Notes: generated from the sequence alone by a model not told the origin. DNA of 64,000 nucleotides from Ureibacillus thermophilus (GCF_004331915.1 NZ_CP036528.1:2524273-2588272); one strand, 5' to 3'. Numbered from the stretch's first letter, positions 16,863 through 26,923 are shown. Made by a program: numbers and translations.

Positions 16863-16898
16863 ATCTCCTCCTAGCAAATTTTATGACTAGGAGGAGAT
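16863..16898 (-). terminator. terminator-like stem containing the yunB ribosome binding site
   Basis: Perfect 12-base inverted repeat ATCTCCTCCTAG / CTAGGAGGAGAT with a 12-base loop. On the minus strand it follows yunD and is trailed by TTTTTG, so it looks like the yunD terminator. Its 3' arm is also the GGAGGAG of yunB, and the T-run contains the yunB TTG start. Confidence 0.75.
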
Positions 16899-16918
16899 GA
16901 CTATTCTAAGCATGAATT

Positions 16919-18292
16919 CTAGAAATGGCGTTTGCAATATTCAATGAACACATCCCTCAGAAAATATGGCAAATAATATTTCTTTTTGGCATATTTGAAG
17001 TTTGGAAAAAAATAGCCAAAGGTAAAGAGATCGAGGGTTACTAATTGATAAGTTTTATTTAAATCGCAGACTTCCCCCCGCACAACCAATTCGCGGTTTT
17101 TATTGACGGAAAAATCATAGGTTAAAATCTTTCCAAAAATTAATCCTCTAAATCCCAGCCCCTTCAATTCCAGCTGGGACCACTCTTCGTTTTTTGCTTG
17201 CAAATACACTTCTTTCAGCTGGCGACCTGTCAACTCCACTACACATAAATTGATAGGGTGGGGCAAAATCCGATGAATATCATATCGGGTGATATTCCCC
17301 TTTTTCAAACCGTCCAAAAAGATGCCAGCATTGAACATCGCACAATCAGCGCCGGTATGTTCCAATATGGCTTTTGCAAAGAGCCTTGAAATCTGGGAAT
17401 GATGGAACCATTCTTTATTGTAGCTTTTTGTCGTTTGAAAGAGCGTTTCCCCCATTAGCTCTTTGCCTGTTTTGGACAGTTGTTCAAGAAATTCCACTTC
17501 CCCCTCGATTTCCGGCAGCAGTGCATTATCAATCACAAATTCTTCTTTGCAGACAATTTCCCGATTTTTATGATCAAACTGAATTTTCAAATGCCCTGTA
17601 TAAGCTCCGAATTTGCCGCAGCCTGTAAGAAGCACCCCGTTCACCATTTTCCCTTCTTCTAAAAAATGATGGGTGTGGGCGCCAAAAATCACATCCAATT
17701 CCGGGCATTCCTGCGCCAATAATTCATCCTCTGTAATGCCCAAATGGGAAAGGCACAGCAAAATATCCACTTCTTTTCTCAATTTTTTCGCAAGGGATAA
17801 AATCTCTTTTCTCGGTTCGGTAATATCCCAATGAAGCTCTTTATAAAACAGTTCATAAAAGGCGGTTGCACCAATCACGCCAATTTTTGTGCCATGTTTT
17901 GTCCTTAAAATCGTATAAGGCTTTAGCCATTTCGGATTCTCGCCGCTCTCAGCCTTCAAATTGGCAACAACCACTTCAAAATTTGCTTCATCATATAAAT
18001 GAAAAAGCTCTTCGAAGGCAAGGGTGATGCCTTCATTATTGCCGATGGTCACCACATCGTACCCCGCTTCATTCAACAGCCTCACATTTCCTAAACCGAG
18101 CGTTGCTTCCGTATAAATGTTAGAACGGTCCAAATGGTCGCCCAAATCGAATAAAAAACTAGGCTCCCCCTTTTTGGCAAAACTTAGCCGCTCATTTCGA
18201 ATAAAATATTGCGAACGCAGCCAATATTCGAAATGGCTATGTATGTCATTGGTATGATAAAAATGAATTGTTTCAAGCAAACTGCTCACCAT
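16919..18292 (-). CDS. yunD: 5'-nucleotidase/metallophosphoesterase YunD
   Basis: 457 residues with an N-terminal calcineurin-type domain (HTNDIHSHFEYW at about 13-24, DLGDHLDRSN, GNNE and GAHTHH for metal ligands) and a C-terminal 5'-nucleotidase domain. No signal peptide, unlike most members, so it acts in the cytoplasm; YunD-type proteins are linked to nucleotide and sugar-nucleotide hydrolysis. Start uncertain between ATG 18292 and the next GTG. It lies 9 bases after the yunE stop. Confidence 0.85.
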   Translation of the reverse strand: MVSSLLETIHFYHTNDIHSHFEYWLRSQYFIRNERLSFAKKGEPSFLFDLGDHLDRSNIYTEATLGLGNVRLLNEAGYDVVTIGNNEGITLAFEELFHLYDEANFEVVVANLKAESGENPKWLKPYTILRTKHGTKIGVIGATAFYELFYKELHWDITEPRKEILSLAKKLRKEVDILLCLSHLGITEDELLAQECPELDVIFGAHTHHFLEEGKMVNGVLLTGCGKFGAYTGHLKIQFDHKNREIVCKEEFVIDNALLPEIEGEVEFLEQLSKTGKELMGETLFQTTKSYNKEWFHHSQISRLFAKAILEHTGADCAMFNAGIFLDGLKKGNITRYDIHRILPHPINLCVVELTGRQLKEVYLQAKNEEWSQLELKGLGFRGLIFGKILTYDFSVNKNRELVVRGEVCDLNKTYQLVTLDLFTFGYFFPNFKYAKKKYYLPYFLRDVFIEYCKRHF

Positions 18293-18301
18293 CTCTCAAC
18301 A

Positions 18302-19123
18302 TTAAACTAGCCCTTCTATTATAGAACGGATCCCGATCAACACCATAACGATTTGCAATACGAGAACAACCGTTTTGGATTTCATCCGTTTGTTTAAAGC
18401 CGCTCCCAATTTCGCTCCCATATAAGCCCCCACAATCACCGGAACGGTATAATGCCAAGGAACATTTCCTAAATAGATGTGGCTCATGGAATTAATGATG
18501 GATGTTAAAAACACCAAAAACATCGATGTGGCAACGGCAACATGGGGCGGAAAACGGAATAAAAGCACCATGGCCGGAACGATTAAAGAACCGCCTCCAA
18601 TGCCAAACAACCCTGAAAGCATGCCGACAAAAAAAGTAAAGCATACCGCAAACCAGATTGGATAGCCATATTCAAAAGTCTGGCCTTGGCGGTCGGTAAA
18701 ACTTCGCTTAATGCCATGTTCAAGGAACCAATGAATCGGCTTTAATCGATCCCGAACAAATAATAATGCGGACAAGACGATTAATAAAATACCGAAATAT
18801 AAATTAAATGAATCGATATTTAGCCCTTTATTGAGCCAAGCCCCTAAAATTGCACCAGGCGCACTGCCGATAAAAAAAATCCAGCCGCTAAAAAAATCCA
18901 CTTGCTTTGATTTCATATAGGAAATAGTGGATGAAAGGCCGGTAAAAATCATCATCACAACAGATAGACCGACCACTCGCTGAGGCGTGATGTCAGGGAA
19001 TAAGCCTAACGTAACCCCAAAATACAGCGTTGCCGGAATTAATATTACTCCTCCCCCTAAACCAACGAGAGAGCCAAGGATTCCAGCACAAAGCGCAATG
19101 ATTGCAAGAAGCACATTTTCCAT
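18302..19123 (-). CDS. yunE: TauE/SafE family sulfite/organosulfonate exporter-like permease
   Basis: 273 residues with about eight membrane helices and the repeated family motif (GSLVGLGGGVILIPA near 16-30 and SGLFGIGGGSLIVPAMVLL near 170-188). The family exports sulfite or sulfonates or imports small anions; the substrate is not known here. It sits 1 kb from the sulfate assimilation genes, but its order yunD-yunE-yunF is the ancestral one, so the link may be chance. It shares one base with yunF (TAATG). Confidence 0.85.
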   Translation of the reverse strand: MENVLLAIIALCAGILGSLVGLGGGVILIPATLYFGVTLGLFPDITPQRVVGLSVVMMIFTGLSSTISYMKSKQVDFFSGWIFFIGSAPGAILGAWLNKGLNIDSFNLYFGILLIVLSALLFVRDRLKPIHWFLEHGIKRSFTDRQGQTFEYGYPIWFAVCFTFFVGMLSGLFGIGGGSLIVPAMVLLFRFPPHVAVATSMFLVFLTSIINSMSHIYLGNVPWHYTVPVIVGAYMGAKLGAALNKRMKSKTVVLVLQIVMVLIGIRSIIEGLV

Positions 19124-19977
19124 TAAAATTCCCCTTCAAAAAGATTTAATTGCTTCGGTGCAAGCCCTTCATATTGAATATTTAATATTTCTTGAAGCAT
19201 TTTTGCATTCTTGGCGGCATGATGTCCCGAATTATTGTTAAAAAGGACATACACTTCTTCCGCATCCGCTTCTAATTCTTTTAGGTGCCTTGCCAATTCT
19301 TCCAACTCTTTTCGATTGTAATCATATAAAAAGCGCACTTCCCGCCAATTAGGAGCCCCGTTATTTCGCCATCCATACACATTTCTCCCATGAAGGCGCA
19401 CAAGCACTTTTTTATCCGTTGCTTTCGGAACAAAAGGCACCGAACCAACGCCAGCTTGCGGTTCATCACAAACGGTATGAATGAGGCCCTGATCTTTTAA
19501 AAATTGAATTGTCGCCTCATCTCTTCCTTGCTGATACCATGTTTGGTTGCGAAATTCCACGGCGATTGGCAACCCTTCCAATTGCTGCTTCACATACAAA
19601 ATATATATGACGTTTTGAGAAGTACAATCAAACCATGGCGGAAATTGCACTAGCACCATAGCTAATTTATTGAATTTGTTAAAAGCATCGGCACACTTCC
19701 GAAAGGCATTAAACATCTCCTGTTTTGTTTCGTATGGAAGCTCATCCCTTTGATGGCCTGTGATTCCTTGGTAGGCTTTCACAATAAATTGAAAAGTGTC
19801 CGGTGTTTCTTCCGCCCATTTTTCAATATTCTTCAGCGTTGGAATGGCGTAAAAGGATGTATCTACTTCCACAATTGGAAAATGAGCGCTGTAATCAAAA
19901 AGTTTATCCTTCTTCGCAGCATTTTCCCTATATAGCGAAGGATGGTCCCCCCATCCAGTTAGGCCAATTTTGATCAT
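19123..19977 (-). CDS. yunF: DUF72 family protein YunF
   Basis: 284 residues, a TIM-barrel-like DUF72 protein beginning MIKIGLTGWGDHPSLY with FPIVEVDTSFYAIP, VLVQFPPWF, AVEFRNQTW and VYVLFNNNSGHHAAKNA. Function is unknown. GGAGAGG precedes ATG at 19977. It is the first gene of yunF-yunE-yunD; a terminator from the cys operon lies upstream. Confidence 0.85.
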   Translation of the reverse strand: MIKIGLTGWGDHPSLYRENAAKKDKLFDYSAHFPIVEVDTSFYAIPTLKNIEKWAEETPDTFQFIVKAYQGITGHQRDELPYETKQEMFNAFRKCADAFNKFNKLAMVLVQFPPWFDCTSQNVIYILYVKQQLEGLPIAVEFRNQTWYQQGRDEATIQFLKDQGLIHTVCDEPQAGVGSVPFVPKATDKKVLVRLHGRNVYGWRNNGAPNWREVRFLYDYNRKELEELARHLKELEADAEEVYVLFNNNSGHHAAKNAKMLQEILNIQYEGLAPKQLNLFEGEF

Positions 19978-20033
19978 GTTTTCCTCTCCATTTTATCGCA
20001 TTTTTCTCTATAAAAGTATAAACGATTATACAA

Positions 20034-20069
20034 AAAAGTTCGATTCCGCAATAGGGGAATCGAACTTTT
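20034..20069 (-). terminator. terminator of sbp-cysTWA
   Basis: Perfect stem AAAAGTTCGATTCC / GGAATCGAACTTTT followed by TTGTAT on the minus strand, between cysA and yunF. Confidence 0.85.
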
Positions 20070-20115
20070 CGGGGGAAAATCTATATAAACAATAAGGGAA
20101 GCAATTTAGCATCAT

Positions 20116-21186
20116 TTAGATGGAGAAATCTTCAGGAATAAACACTTTTAATTGCTTAGGACGCACATAAACAATGTCGTCTTTTTTGATATTTAAAGCT
20201 TTATATTGTTCTTTTGGCAATTCCGCCTCTAAATATTCGCCGGTATCTTCCCTTTGCAATTCAATTCTTGCAGTCGGGCCGACGATATGGACGAAGGTGA
20301 TTTTTGCAGCCACCGTTTCATGATTCACTTGCTCCTTCTCAATTTGGATGTCATGTGGGCGGACGTATCCAACTGCTTCATCATGGGAATCTAAATAATG
20401 AGGGGCGTTAATTTCAAATTGCCCTTGCTGCAGCTTGCCATTATGCAAGCGACCTCTAAAGATGTTCACATTTCCCAAGAAATCATATACGAAAGGTGTT
20501 CTTGGATTTTCATACACTTCATCCGGCGTGCCGATTTGTTCAATTTTCCCGTTGTTCATTACAATGATGCGGTCTGCCACATCAAGGGCTTCCTCTTGGT
20601 CGTGGGTTACAAAAATGCTCGTCACATGAAACTCATTATGCAGCTGTCGAAGCCATCTTCTCAGCTCTTTCCGAACTTTCGCATCCAATGCGCCAAAAGG
20701 TTCATCTAAAAGAAGCACTTTTGGCTCCACCGCAAGGGCTCTAGCCAATGCAACACGCTGGCGCTGGCCCCCAGAAAGCTGGGATGGATAGCGGTCTTGG
20801 AAATTTTCCAGTTTCACCAGCTTCAATAAATCGTTTACTTTTTTCTCAATTTCTTGTTTCGATGGCCGTGTTTTTCTTGGACGAACTTTCAACCCATAGG
20901 CCACATTTTCAAATACCGTCATATGCCGGAATAAAGCATAATGTTGGAACACAAAACCGACTTTTCGCTCTTTTGGGCTGACATTGGTGATATTTTCACC
21001 GTCAAATAAAATCGCTCCTTCATCAAGCCCCTCAAGCCCTGCAAGAATGCGGAGAAGCGTCGTTTTGCCAGATCCGGAAGGACCTAAAAGTGCAATCAAC
21101 TCGCCGGATTTTATATCAACGGAAATATCTTTCAATGCTTGAAATGAACCAAAGGACTTAGATACATTTTGAATTTGAATCCCCAT
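20116..21186 (-). CDS. cysA: sulfate/thiosulfate ABC transporter ATPase
   Basis: 356 residues. Walker [10 protein letters not shown] (about 35-43), signature LSGGQRQR, Walker [13 protein letters not shown], His-loop [15 protein letters not shown], then a C-terminal TOBE-type regulatory domain. It energises sulfate import together with CysT, CysW and Sbp. ATG at 21186 follows AGGGGGATTATT, 10 bases after cysW. Confidence 0.95.
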   Translation of the reverse strand: MGIQIQNVSKSFGSFQALKDISVDIKSGELIALLGPSGSGKTTLLRILAGLEGLDEGAILFDGENITNVSPKERKVGFVFQHYALFRHMTVFENVAYGLKVRPRKTRPSKQEIEKKVNDLLKLVKLENFQDRYPSQLSGGQRQRVALARALAVEPKVLLLDEPFGALDAKVRKELRRWLRQLHNEFHVTSIFVTHDQEEALDVADRIIVMNNGKIEQIGTPDEVYENPRTPFVYDFLGNVNIFRGRLHNGKLQQGQFEINAPHYLDSHDEAVGYVRPHDIQIEKEQVNHETVAAKITFVHIVGPTARIELQREDTGEYLEAELPKEQYKALNIKKDDIVYVRPKQLKVFIPEDFSI

Positions 21187-21196
21187 AATAATCCCC

Positions 21197-22069
21197 CTAA
21201 ACTTCTTTTGCTTTCCAAGTAATTATGTGTTTTACGATAATGGTAATAATGGCCAATATGGACATTAATGAGGCAACGGCAAAAGCCGCAGTAAATTGAT
21301 ATTCGTTATACAAAATTTCAATATGTAGCGGCATTGTGTTCGTCTGCCCGCGGATATGCCCCGAAACAACAGATACAGCGCCAAATTCGCCGATTGCACG
21401 GGTATTGCACAAAATCAAGCCGTACAATAATCCCCATTTAATATTTGGCAGCGTCACATAGAAAAAGGTTTTCCATCCGCCTGCACCCAATGAGATGGAC
21501 GCTTCTTCTTCCGTAATCCCTTGGGTCTGCATTAAAGGAATTAATTCCCGTGCAACAAAAGGGAAAGTGACGAATAATGTGGCAAGGATAATTCCGGGCA
21601 AGGCAAAGACGATTTTTATATCATGTTCAAAGAGCCAATCGCCGAATAAACCTTGTGCGCCAAAAAGCAAAATAAAAATCAACCCTGCAATAACGGGGGA
21701 AACGGCAAAGGGCAAGTCGATCAAAGTAATGAAAAGATTTTTTCCCCTAAAGGAAAATTTCGTAATCGCCCAAGCTGCAGCAATCCCAAAAATCGCATTA
21801 AGCGGCACTACAATCAGTGCAACGGTAATGGTCAGTTTAATGGCGGCAAGGGCATGCGGGTCTACAATGGACGCCACATACGTATTCCACCCCTTTTCGA
21901 AGGCCGTCACAAAAATTGAAATCAGAGGAAGAATTAAAAAAAGGCTAATATAAAGCAATGCAACCGTAATAAGCGACCATTTCACAATCGCCGATTCCTT
22001 CAAAGGATAAGGATTCACCGCTTTCTTCACAACAGGCACTGCTCGCTCCACATCCAACGGTTTCGTCAT
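21197..22069 (-). CDS. cysW: sulfate ABC transporter permease CysW
   Basis: 290 residues, six membrane helices, with the EAA-type coupling loop ([23 protein letters not shown] at about 190-212) that contacts CysA. Second permease of the sulfate importer; follows cysT by 16 bases with AAGGAGGG as its ribosome binding site. Confidence 0.94.
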   Translation of the reverse strand: MTKPLDVERAVPVVKKAVNPYPLKESAIVKWSLITVALLYISLFLILPLISIFVTAFEKGWNTYVASIVDPHALAAIKLTITVALIVVPLNAIFGIAAAWAITKFSFRGKNLFITLIDLPFAVSPVIAGLIFILLFGAQGLFGDWLFEHDIKIVFALPGIILATLFVTFPFVARELIPLMQTQGITEEEASISLGAGGWKTFFYVTLPNIKWGLLYGLILCNTRAIGEFGAVSVVSGHIRGQTNTMPLHIEILYNEYQFTAAFAVASLMSILAIITIIVKHIITWKAKEV

Positions 22070-22085
22070 TCAATGGCCCTCCTTC

Positions 22086-22919
22086 CTAATAATTAAATTT
22101 TCGATTTATTCTCCATTGAATAAAATTAATAATCAACAAGGCCACAAAGGAACCGACAAGCATGACAACAGCAATGGCTGTAGCCCCGACGTAATCGTAT
22201 TGTTCAAGCTTTGTCATTATAATGAGCGGAGTAATTTCCGTTTTCATCGGCATATTCCCTGCAATAAACACAACCGAACCATATTCTCCGAGCGCCCGAG
22301 AAAAGGCTAATGAAAATCCGGTAATCATCGCCGGATACAACTCAGGCAAAATGACTTTTACTAAAGTTTGGAATCGATTCGCCCCAAGGCTTGCGGAAGC
22401 TTCCTCAACTTCCCTGCTCAAATTTTGCAAGATCGGCTGCACCGTCCGAACAACAAAGGGCAGCCCAATAAAAGTCAGGGCAATCACGATTCCAAGAGGT
22501 GTATAGGAAATTTTAAAATCAAAAAATTGCCCAATCCAGCCGTTTGGGGCATAAAGAGTGGTAAGGGCAATCCCTGCTACCGCGGTTGGCAATGCAAAGG
22601 GCAAATCCACAAGTCCATCGATTATTTTTTTTCCCGGAAAATCGTAGCGGATTAGCACCCACGCAATAATCGTTCCAAAAAGCACGTTAATAAGCCCTGC
22701 AATAAAGGCGCTACCGAAACTCAATTTATATGAAGCTACTGCACGAGGATGCGTAATGATTCCGATAAATTCACTCCAGCTAAGGGAGAGGGTATTCACA
22801 ACAATCATCGCTAAAGGCAATAGTACAATGATGCTTAAATAAAGCATCGCATAGCCGAGGGTAAGGGAAAATCCAGGAATGATGGTATTCTTTTTCTTTC
22901 TTTTTAATGTGAATTCCAC
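22086..22919 (-). CDS. cysT: sulfate ABC transporter permease CysT
   Basis: 277 residues with six membrane helices and the coupling loop EEASASLGANRFQTLVKVILPEL near 193-215. Partner of CysW. The start is GTG at 22919, placed 9 bases after GGAGTG. A strong hairpin without a T-run separates it from sbp. Confidence 0.94.
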   Translation of the reverse strand: MEFTLKRKKKNTIIPGFSLTLGYAMLYLSIIVLLPLAMIVVNTLSLSWSEFIGIITHPRAVASYKLSFGSAFIAGLINVLFGTIIAWVLIRYDFPGKKIIDGLVDLPFALPTAVAGIALTTLYAPNGWIGQFFDFKISYTPLGIVIALTFIGLPFVVRTVQPILQNLSREVEEASASLGANRFQTLVKVILPELYPAMITGFSLAFSRALGEYGSVVFIAGNMPMKTEITPLIIMTKLEQYDYVGATAIAVVMLVGSFVALLIINFIQWRINRKFNY

Positions 22920-22950
22920 TAAAAATCACTCCATTTAATATGAAGATCCA

Positions 22951-22983
22951 GCATAAAGGAAATAAAATGTTCCTTTATGCTGA
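22951..22983 (-). other. intercistronic hairpin between sbp and cysT
   Basis: Perfect 13-base stem CAGCATAAAGGAA / TTCCTTTATGCTG with a seven-base loop and no following T-run. Such stems after the binding-protein gene of ABC operons often protect the upstream message; that is the likely role here. Confidence 0.6.
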
Positions 22984-23000
22984 TGGTCTCAAGCTTTCAA

Positions 23001-24077
23001 TTATTGATAAATTTCATCAAATGTACCGCCATCTGCAAAATGCGTTTTTTGCGCTTCTTGCCAGCCGCCAAACTCTTCTACTGTCACTAACTCTAAATCT
23101 TTGAATTGGTCTTTATATTTTTCTAGCACTTTTTCATTGCGTGGACGGTAGAAGTTTTTCGCTGCAATTTCTTGCCCTTCATCGCTGTATAAATATTTCA
23201 AGTATGCTTCTGCCACTTCTCGAGTTCCTTTTTTATCAACGATTTTATCTACAATAGCCACTGGAGGCTCTGCTAGTATACTTAAAGAAGGCGTCACGAT
23301 TTCAAATTCATCTTCGCCAAATTCTTTGAGGGATAGAAACGCTTCATTTTCCCAAGCAATCAACACATCGCCAATGCCACGTTCCACAAATGTTGTTGTA
23401 GAACCGCGGGCTCCTGAATCCAACACTTCTACATTGCTATATAAATCTTTCATAAATTGTTTAATTTTTGCTTCATCGCCGTTATATTTTCTGCTTGCGA
23501 ACGCCCATGCCGCTAAGTAATTCCAACGGGCACCGCCACTTGTTTTTGGGTTTGGCGTAATCACTGAAATACCTTTTTTCGTTAAGTCATCCCAGTCTTT
23601 AATATTTTTAGGATTGCCTTTGCGCACTAAGAAAACAATTGTAGAAGTATATGGAGAAGAATTGTATTCAAATTCTTTTTGCCAATCTTCATTTAATAAT
23701 TGGCGCGTTAATGCAATTTCATCGATGTCATAGGCTAAAGCAAGAGTTACAACGTCCGCCTCAATACCATCGATAACGGATCTCGCTTGTTTGCCAGATC
23801 CTCCATGGGATTGCTGGATTGTCACTTCTTGGCCAGTTTTTTCTTTCCAATGAGCTGCGAAAGCTTTGTTGAATTCTTCATATAATTCCCGTGTTGGGTC
23901 ATAAGAAACATTTAATAATTCTACTGTTTTTTTTGCTTCTGAAGTTTCTGTCGTTTTGTTTTCACCCGCGTTGTTTGATGATTCATTGCTGCTTGACTCT
24001 TCTTTTCCGCAAGCTGTCAAAAGCAATAAAAGTGAAATAATTCCAAAAAATAATAGTAGTCTTTTTTTCTTTTTCAT
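23001..24077 (-). CDS. sbp: sulfate-binding lipoprotein
   Basis: 358 residues. Lipoprotein signal with lipobox LTAC (Cys23), a Ser/Asn-rich linker, then a sulfate-binding fold with [16 protein letters not shown] near 62-77 and [13 protein letters not shown]. It captures sulfate or thiosulfate outside the membrane for CysTWA. ATG at 24077 follows GGAGAG by 6 bases; the ATG at 24083 is too close to the site. First gene of the operon. Confidence 0.94.
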   Translation of the reverse strand: MKKKKRLLLFFGIISLLLLLTACGKEESSSNESSNNAGENKTTETSEAKKTVELLNVSYDPTRELYEEFNKAFAAHWKEKTGQEVTIQQSHGGSGKQARSVIDGIEADVVTLALAYDIDEIALTRQLLNEDWQKEFEYNSSPYTSTIVFLVRKGNPKNIKDWDDLTKKGISVITPNPKTSGGARWNYLAAWAFASRKYNGDEAKIKQFMKDLYSNVEVLDSGARGSTTTFVERGIGDVLIAWENEAFLSLKEFGEDEFEIVTPSLSILAEPPVAIVDKIVDKKGTREVAEAYLKYLYSDEGQEIAAKNFYRPRNEKVLEKYKDQFKDLELVTVEEFGGWQEAQKTHFADGGTFDEIYQ

Positions 24078-24109
24078 TCCCATCTCTCCTTTATTCTTTT
24101 AAATAAAAT

Positions 24110-24161
24110 AGAAGGTTGCCCACCATTTCCCCATTCCAAGGGTCCATGCAGGCAACCTTCA
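24110..24161 (-). promoter_or_regulatory. stem-loop in the sbp leader
   Basis: A long stem GAAGGTTGCC / GGCAACCTTC encloses about 30 bases with a further possible pairing. It lies in the untranslated leader of sbp, some 40 bases after the predicted start site. It has no T-run and lacks S-box or T-box core sequences. Its function is unknown. Confidence 0.45.
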
Positions 24162-24207
24162 GTTTGTCTGATTGGTTACACTTAAAAAGTGTTATTCTTT
24201 GTTTCAT

Positions 24208-24236
24208 ACAATAATCCAATTTTTCCGATAAGTCAA
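24208..24236 (-). promoter_or_regulatory. sbp-cysTWA promoter
   Basis: -35 TTGACT (24231-24236) and -10 TATTGT (24208-24213), 17-base spacing. Confidence 0.65.
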
Positions 24237-24274
24237 CAAGGTTTTTAAAAAATTTATAAAATCGGATTTTAATA

Positions 24275-24302
24275 TTGATTTATCCAATTAAAATAGTATA
24301 CT
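24275..24302 (+). promoter_or_regulatory. cysH-sat-cysC promoter
   Basis: -35 TTGATT (24275-24280) and -10 TATACT (24297-24302), 16-base spacing. Divergent from the sbp promoter, with only 38 bases between the two -35 elements, so one regulator could act on both. Confidence 0.65.
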
Positions 24303-24340
24303 TTAAATAAATAATAAATTAATACGCTGACTAGAAAACT

Positions 24341-24393
24341 AGAGGCGTTTTAATGTACTAACAATTTTTTATTACATTAAAACGTCCTCTTTT
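24341..24393 (+). terminator. leader terminator (attenuator) of cysH
   Basis: Stem AGAGGCGTTTTAATGTA / TACATTAAAACGTCCTCT (one bulge) followed by TTTTTTC, placed between the cysH promoter and its AAGGAGG. Because the gene upstream is divergent, this can only stop transcripts of cysH itself. Confidence 0.7.
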
Positions 24394-24413
24394 TTCATTT
24401 AAGGAGGAATCGC

Positions 24414-25118
24414 ATGTTAACTTATCAAACATGGCAAGATTCATATATCGATTTTGAAGTGGATGAAACTTATAAAGGAGCATTGAATGTTCTAAAGTGG
24501 GCTTATAACCATTACGGAGATGAAGTCATTTATGCCTGCAGCTTCGGCATCGAAGGCATCGTGCTAATCGACTTGATTTCAAAAGTGAAGGCTGATGCCA
24601 ATATCGTCTTTTTAGATACGGAGGTTCATTTTAAAGAAACCTATGAAACCATTGAAAAGGTGAAGAAAAGATATCCATCGTTAAACATCATACTAAAAAA
24701 ACCAGACATTTCATTGGAAGAACAAGCAAAATTATATGGAGATGAACTCTGGAAAAAAGATCCAAATAAGTGTTGCGAAATCCGGAAAATCATCCCTCTC
24801 CGGGAAACTTTGACCGGTGCGAAAGCATGGATTTCCGGATTGCGCCGGGAACAATCGGAAACTAGAAAACATGTGAACTTCCTGAACAAAGATAATAAGT
24901 TCCAATCCGTTAAAATCTGTCCGTTGATTCATTGGACTTGGAAAGATGTGTGGCGTTATGTAAGCAAACATCAGTTGGATTACAATCCGCTCCATGACCA
25001 AGGCTACCCTAGCATCGGATGCGCCCACTGTACAAAACCGGCTTATACATTGGATGATTTGCGTTCCGGCAGATGGGCAGGTTTCAATAAAACAGAATGT
25101 GGATTACATGTTGATTAG
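24414..25118 (+). CDS. cysH: APS/PAPS reductase
   Basis: 234 residues. Reduces activated sulfate to sulfite with thioredoxin. The PAPS-reductase signature [13 protein letters not shown] is at about 44-56. A Cys-Cys pair (CCEIRK) and CAHC near 204-207 bind a 4Fe-4S cluster, as in enzymes that accept APS. The catalytic Cys is in the C-terminal ECGLHVD. First gene of cysH-sat-cysC; AAGGAGG precedes ATG at 24414. Confidence 0.95.
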   Translation: MLTYQTWQDSYIDFEVDETYKGALNVLKWAYNHYGDEVIYACSFGIEGIVLIDLISKVKADANIVFLDTEVHFKETYETIEKVKKRYPSLNIILKKPDISLEEQAKLYGDELWKKDPNKCCEIRKIIPLRETLTGAKAWISGLRREQSETRKHVNFLNKDNKFQSVKICPLIHWTWKDVWRYVSKHQLDYNPLHDQGYPSIGCAHCTKPAYTLDDLRSGRWAGFNKTECGLHVD

Positions 25119-25130
25119 GAGGAATGAAAA

Positions 25131-26273
25131 ATGACAACCATTCAACCCCATGGCGGCGTATTGGTGAACGCCTACGACCCTAATGAACCATATGAACATT
25201 TGCAAAAAGAAATTCCCCTTGATGGAATTGCCATCAGCGATTTGGAATTAATCGGCGTAGGTGCTTATAGCCCAATAGAAGGCTTCTTATCCGAGGAAGA
25301 TTATAAAAGCGTAGTAGAAAATATGCGCTTAGCAAACGGCATTGTTTGGAGCATTCCCATTACGCTTCCGGTAACAGAAGAACTGGCTGGCACATTAAAA
25401 ATTGGCGAAAAAGCCAAGTTAGTTTTTGATGGAGAAGTATATGGAATGATTGAAATTCAAGATATTTATAAACCGGATAAAACCGTTGAAGCCAAAAATG
25501 TATATGGAACTGATGATTTAAACCATCCCGGCGTGAAAAAATTGTTTGACCGTCCGAATGTGTATGTCGGCGGGAAAATCACCCTTATAAAAAGAACGAA
25601 AAAACAATTTCCCGACCACACTTACGACCCAATTGAAACACGGAAATTATTTGAGAAAAAAGGTTGGAAAACAGTAGTTGGTTTCCAAACAAGAAATCCA
25701 GTACACCGCGCCCATGAATACATCCAAAAAGTAGCTCTGGAAATCGTCGACGGGCTTTTCCTCAATCCTTTAGTGGGAGAAACAAAATCCGATGATATTC
25801 CAGCCCATATCCGCATGGAAAGCTATGAAGTATTGCTCGATAATTACTATCCGAAAGATCGGGTGCATTTAGGCGTGTTCCTTGCAGCGATGCGCTACGC
25901 CGGACCGAGAGAAGCGATTTTCCACGCATTGGTGCGCAAAAACTACGGCTGCACGCACTTCATTGTTGGCCGTGACCATGCCGGTGTCGGAAACTATTAC
26001 GGCACTTACGACGCCCAAAAGATTTTTGACCAATTCAAACCGGAAGAAATCGGCATCACGCCGCTTAAATTTGAACATAGCTTCTATTGCACAGCTTGCG
26101 ACGGAATGGCCACAACAAAAACGTGCCCGCACGATGCATCCACTCGCATCATCTTATCCGGTACAAAAGTGCGGGAAATGTTGCACAACGGAGAAATCCC
26201 GCCAAGCACATTCAGCCGCAAAGAAGTGGTAGAAGTCTTAATCCGCGGACTTCGGGAAGAAGTTCATTCATAA
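25131..26273 (+). CDS. sat: sulfate adenylyltransferase
   Basis: 380 residues, the bacterial monofunctional ATP sulfurylase: ATP plus sulfate gives APS and pyrophosphate. [12 protein letters not shown] (about 184-195) contains the HxxH active site; [12 protein letters not shown] is near 283. Cysteines in the [17 protein letters not shown] stretch are typical of the bacterial form. 12 bases after cysH. Confidence 0.96.
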   Translation: MTTIQPHGGVLVNAYDPNEPYEHLQKEIPLDGIAISDLELIGVGAYSPIEGFLSEEDYKSVVENMRLANGIVWSIPITLPVTEELAGTLKIGEKAKLVFDGEVYGMIEIQDIYKPDKTVEAKNVYGTDDLNHPGVKKLFDRPNVYVGGKITLIKRTKKQFPDHTYDPIETRKLFEKKGWKTVVGFQTRNPVHRAHEYIQKVALEIVDGLFLNPLVGETKSDDIPAHIRMESYEVLLDNYYPKDRVHLGVFLAAMRYAGPREAIFHALVRKNYGCTHFIVGRDHAGVGNYYGTYDAQKIFDQFKPEEIGITPLKFEHSFYCTACDGMATTKTCPHDASTRIILSGTKVREMLHNGEIPPSTFSRKEVVEVLIRGLREEVHS

Positions 26274-26285
26274 GGAGTTGTTATA

Positions 26286-26882
26286 ATGAGTTCAAACATC
26301 GTATGGCATGATACATCCATCACAAAAGCAGACTACAGAAAGAAAAATGGCCATCACAGTTTCATTCTATGGTTCACAGGACTTTCGGCATCTGGAAAAT
26401 CTTCCATTGCCAATGCACTGGCAAAAGAACTATTTGAACGGGGCAATCAAGCCTTTGTGCTCGACGGTGACAATATCCGCCACGGTCTGAACAAAGATTT
26501 GGGCTTTGACGAACAATCTAGAAAGGAAAACATCCGCCGCATTGGCGAAGTATCCAAACTCTTTGTAGAAAGCGGCCAAATCGTATTGACGGCTTTCATC
26601 TCCCCGTATAAAGAAGACCGGGCATTAGTCCGATCCCTTGTGGAAGCAGATGAATTTATCGAAGTGTATGTACAATGTTCCATTGAAGAATGTGAACGCA
26701 GAGATCCGAAAGGGTTGTACAAAAAAGCCCGAAATAATGAAATTCCAAACTTTACGGGCATCAGCGCCCCTTATGAAGCGCCGGACAATCCGGAAATTGT
26801 CGTGGACAGCGAAAAATATTCCATTGAGGAATGCAAAAATCAATTGATTGAATTTTTACTTGAAAAAGGATATATCAAATAG
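26286..26882 (+). CDS. cysC: adenylylsulfate kinase
   Basis: 198 residues. Phosphorylates APS to PAPS. P-loop GLSASGKS at 32-39; [15 protein letters not shown] and [13 protein letters not shown] are the APS-binding and lid segments. Last gene of the operon; AAGGAGTTG precedes ATG at 26286. Genes for sulfite reductase and siroheme synthesis, which often follow in Bacillus, are not here. Confidence 0.96.
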   Translation: MSSNIVWHDTSITKADYRKKNGHHSFILWFTGLSASGKSSIANALAKELFERGNQAFVLDGDNIRHGLNKDLGFDEQSRKENIRRIGEVSKLFVESGQIVLTAFISPYKEDRALVRSLVEADEFIEVYVQCSIEECERRDPKGLYKKARNNEIPNFTGISAPYEAPDNPEIVVDSEKYSIEECKNQLIEFLLEKGYIK

Positions 26883-26923
26883 CTTTCAATCCGCCATAAA
26901 CCTTCATAGAAACTTCCTTATAA

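Noticed and set aside
24110-24161. Possible S-box or T-box in the sbp leader
   Set aside because: The GGCAAC sequence is present, but the rest of the S-box core and the T-box TGGNACCGCG sequence are absent; kept only as an unnamed stem-loop.
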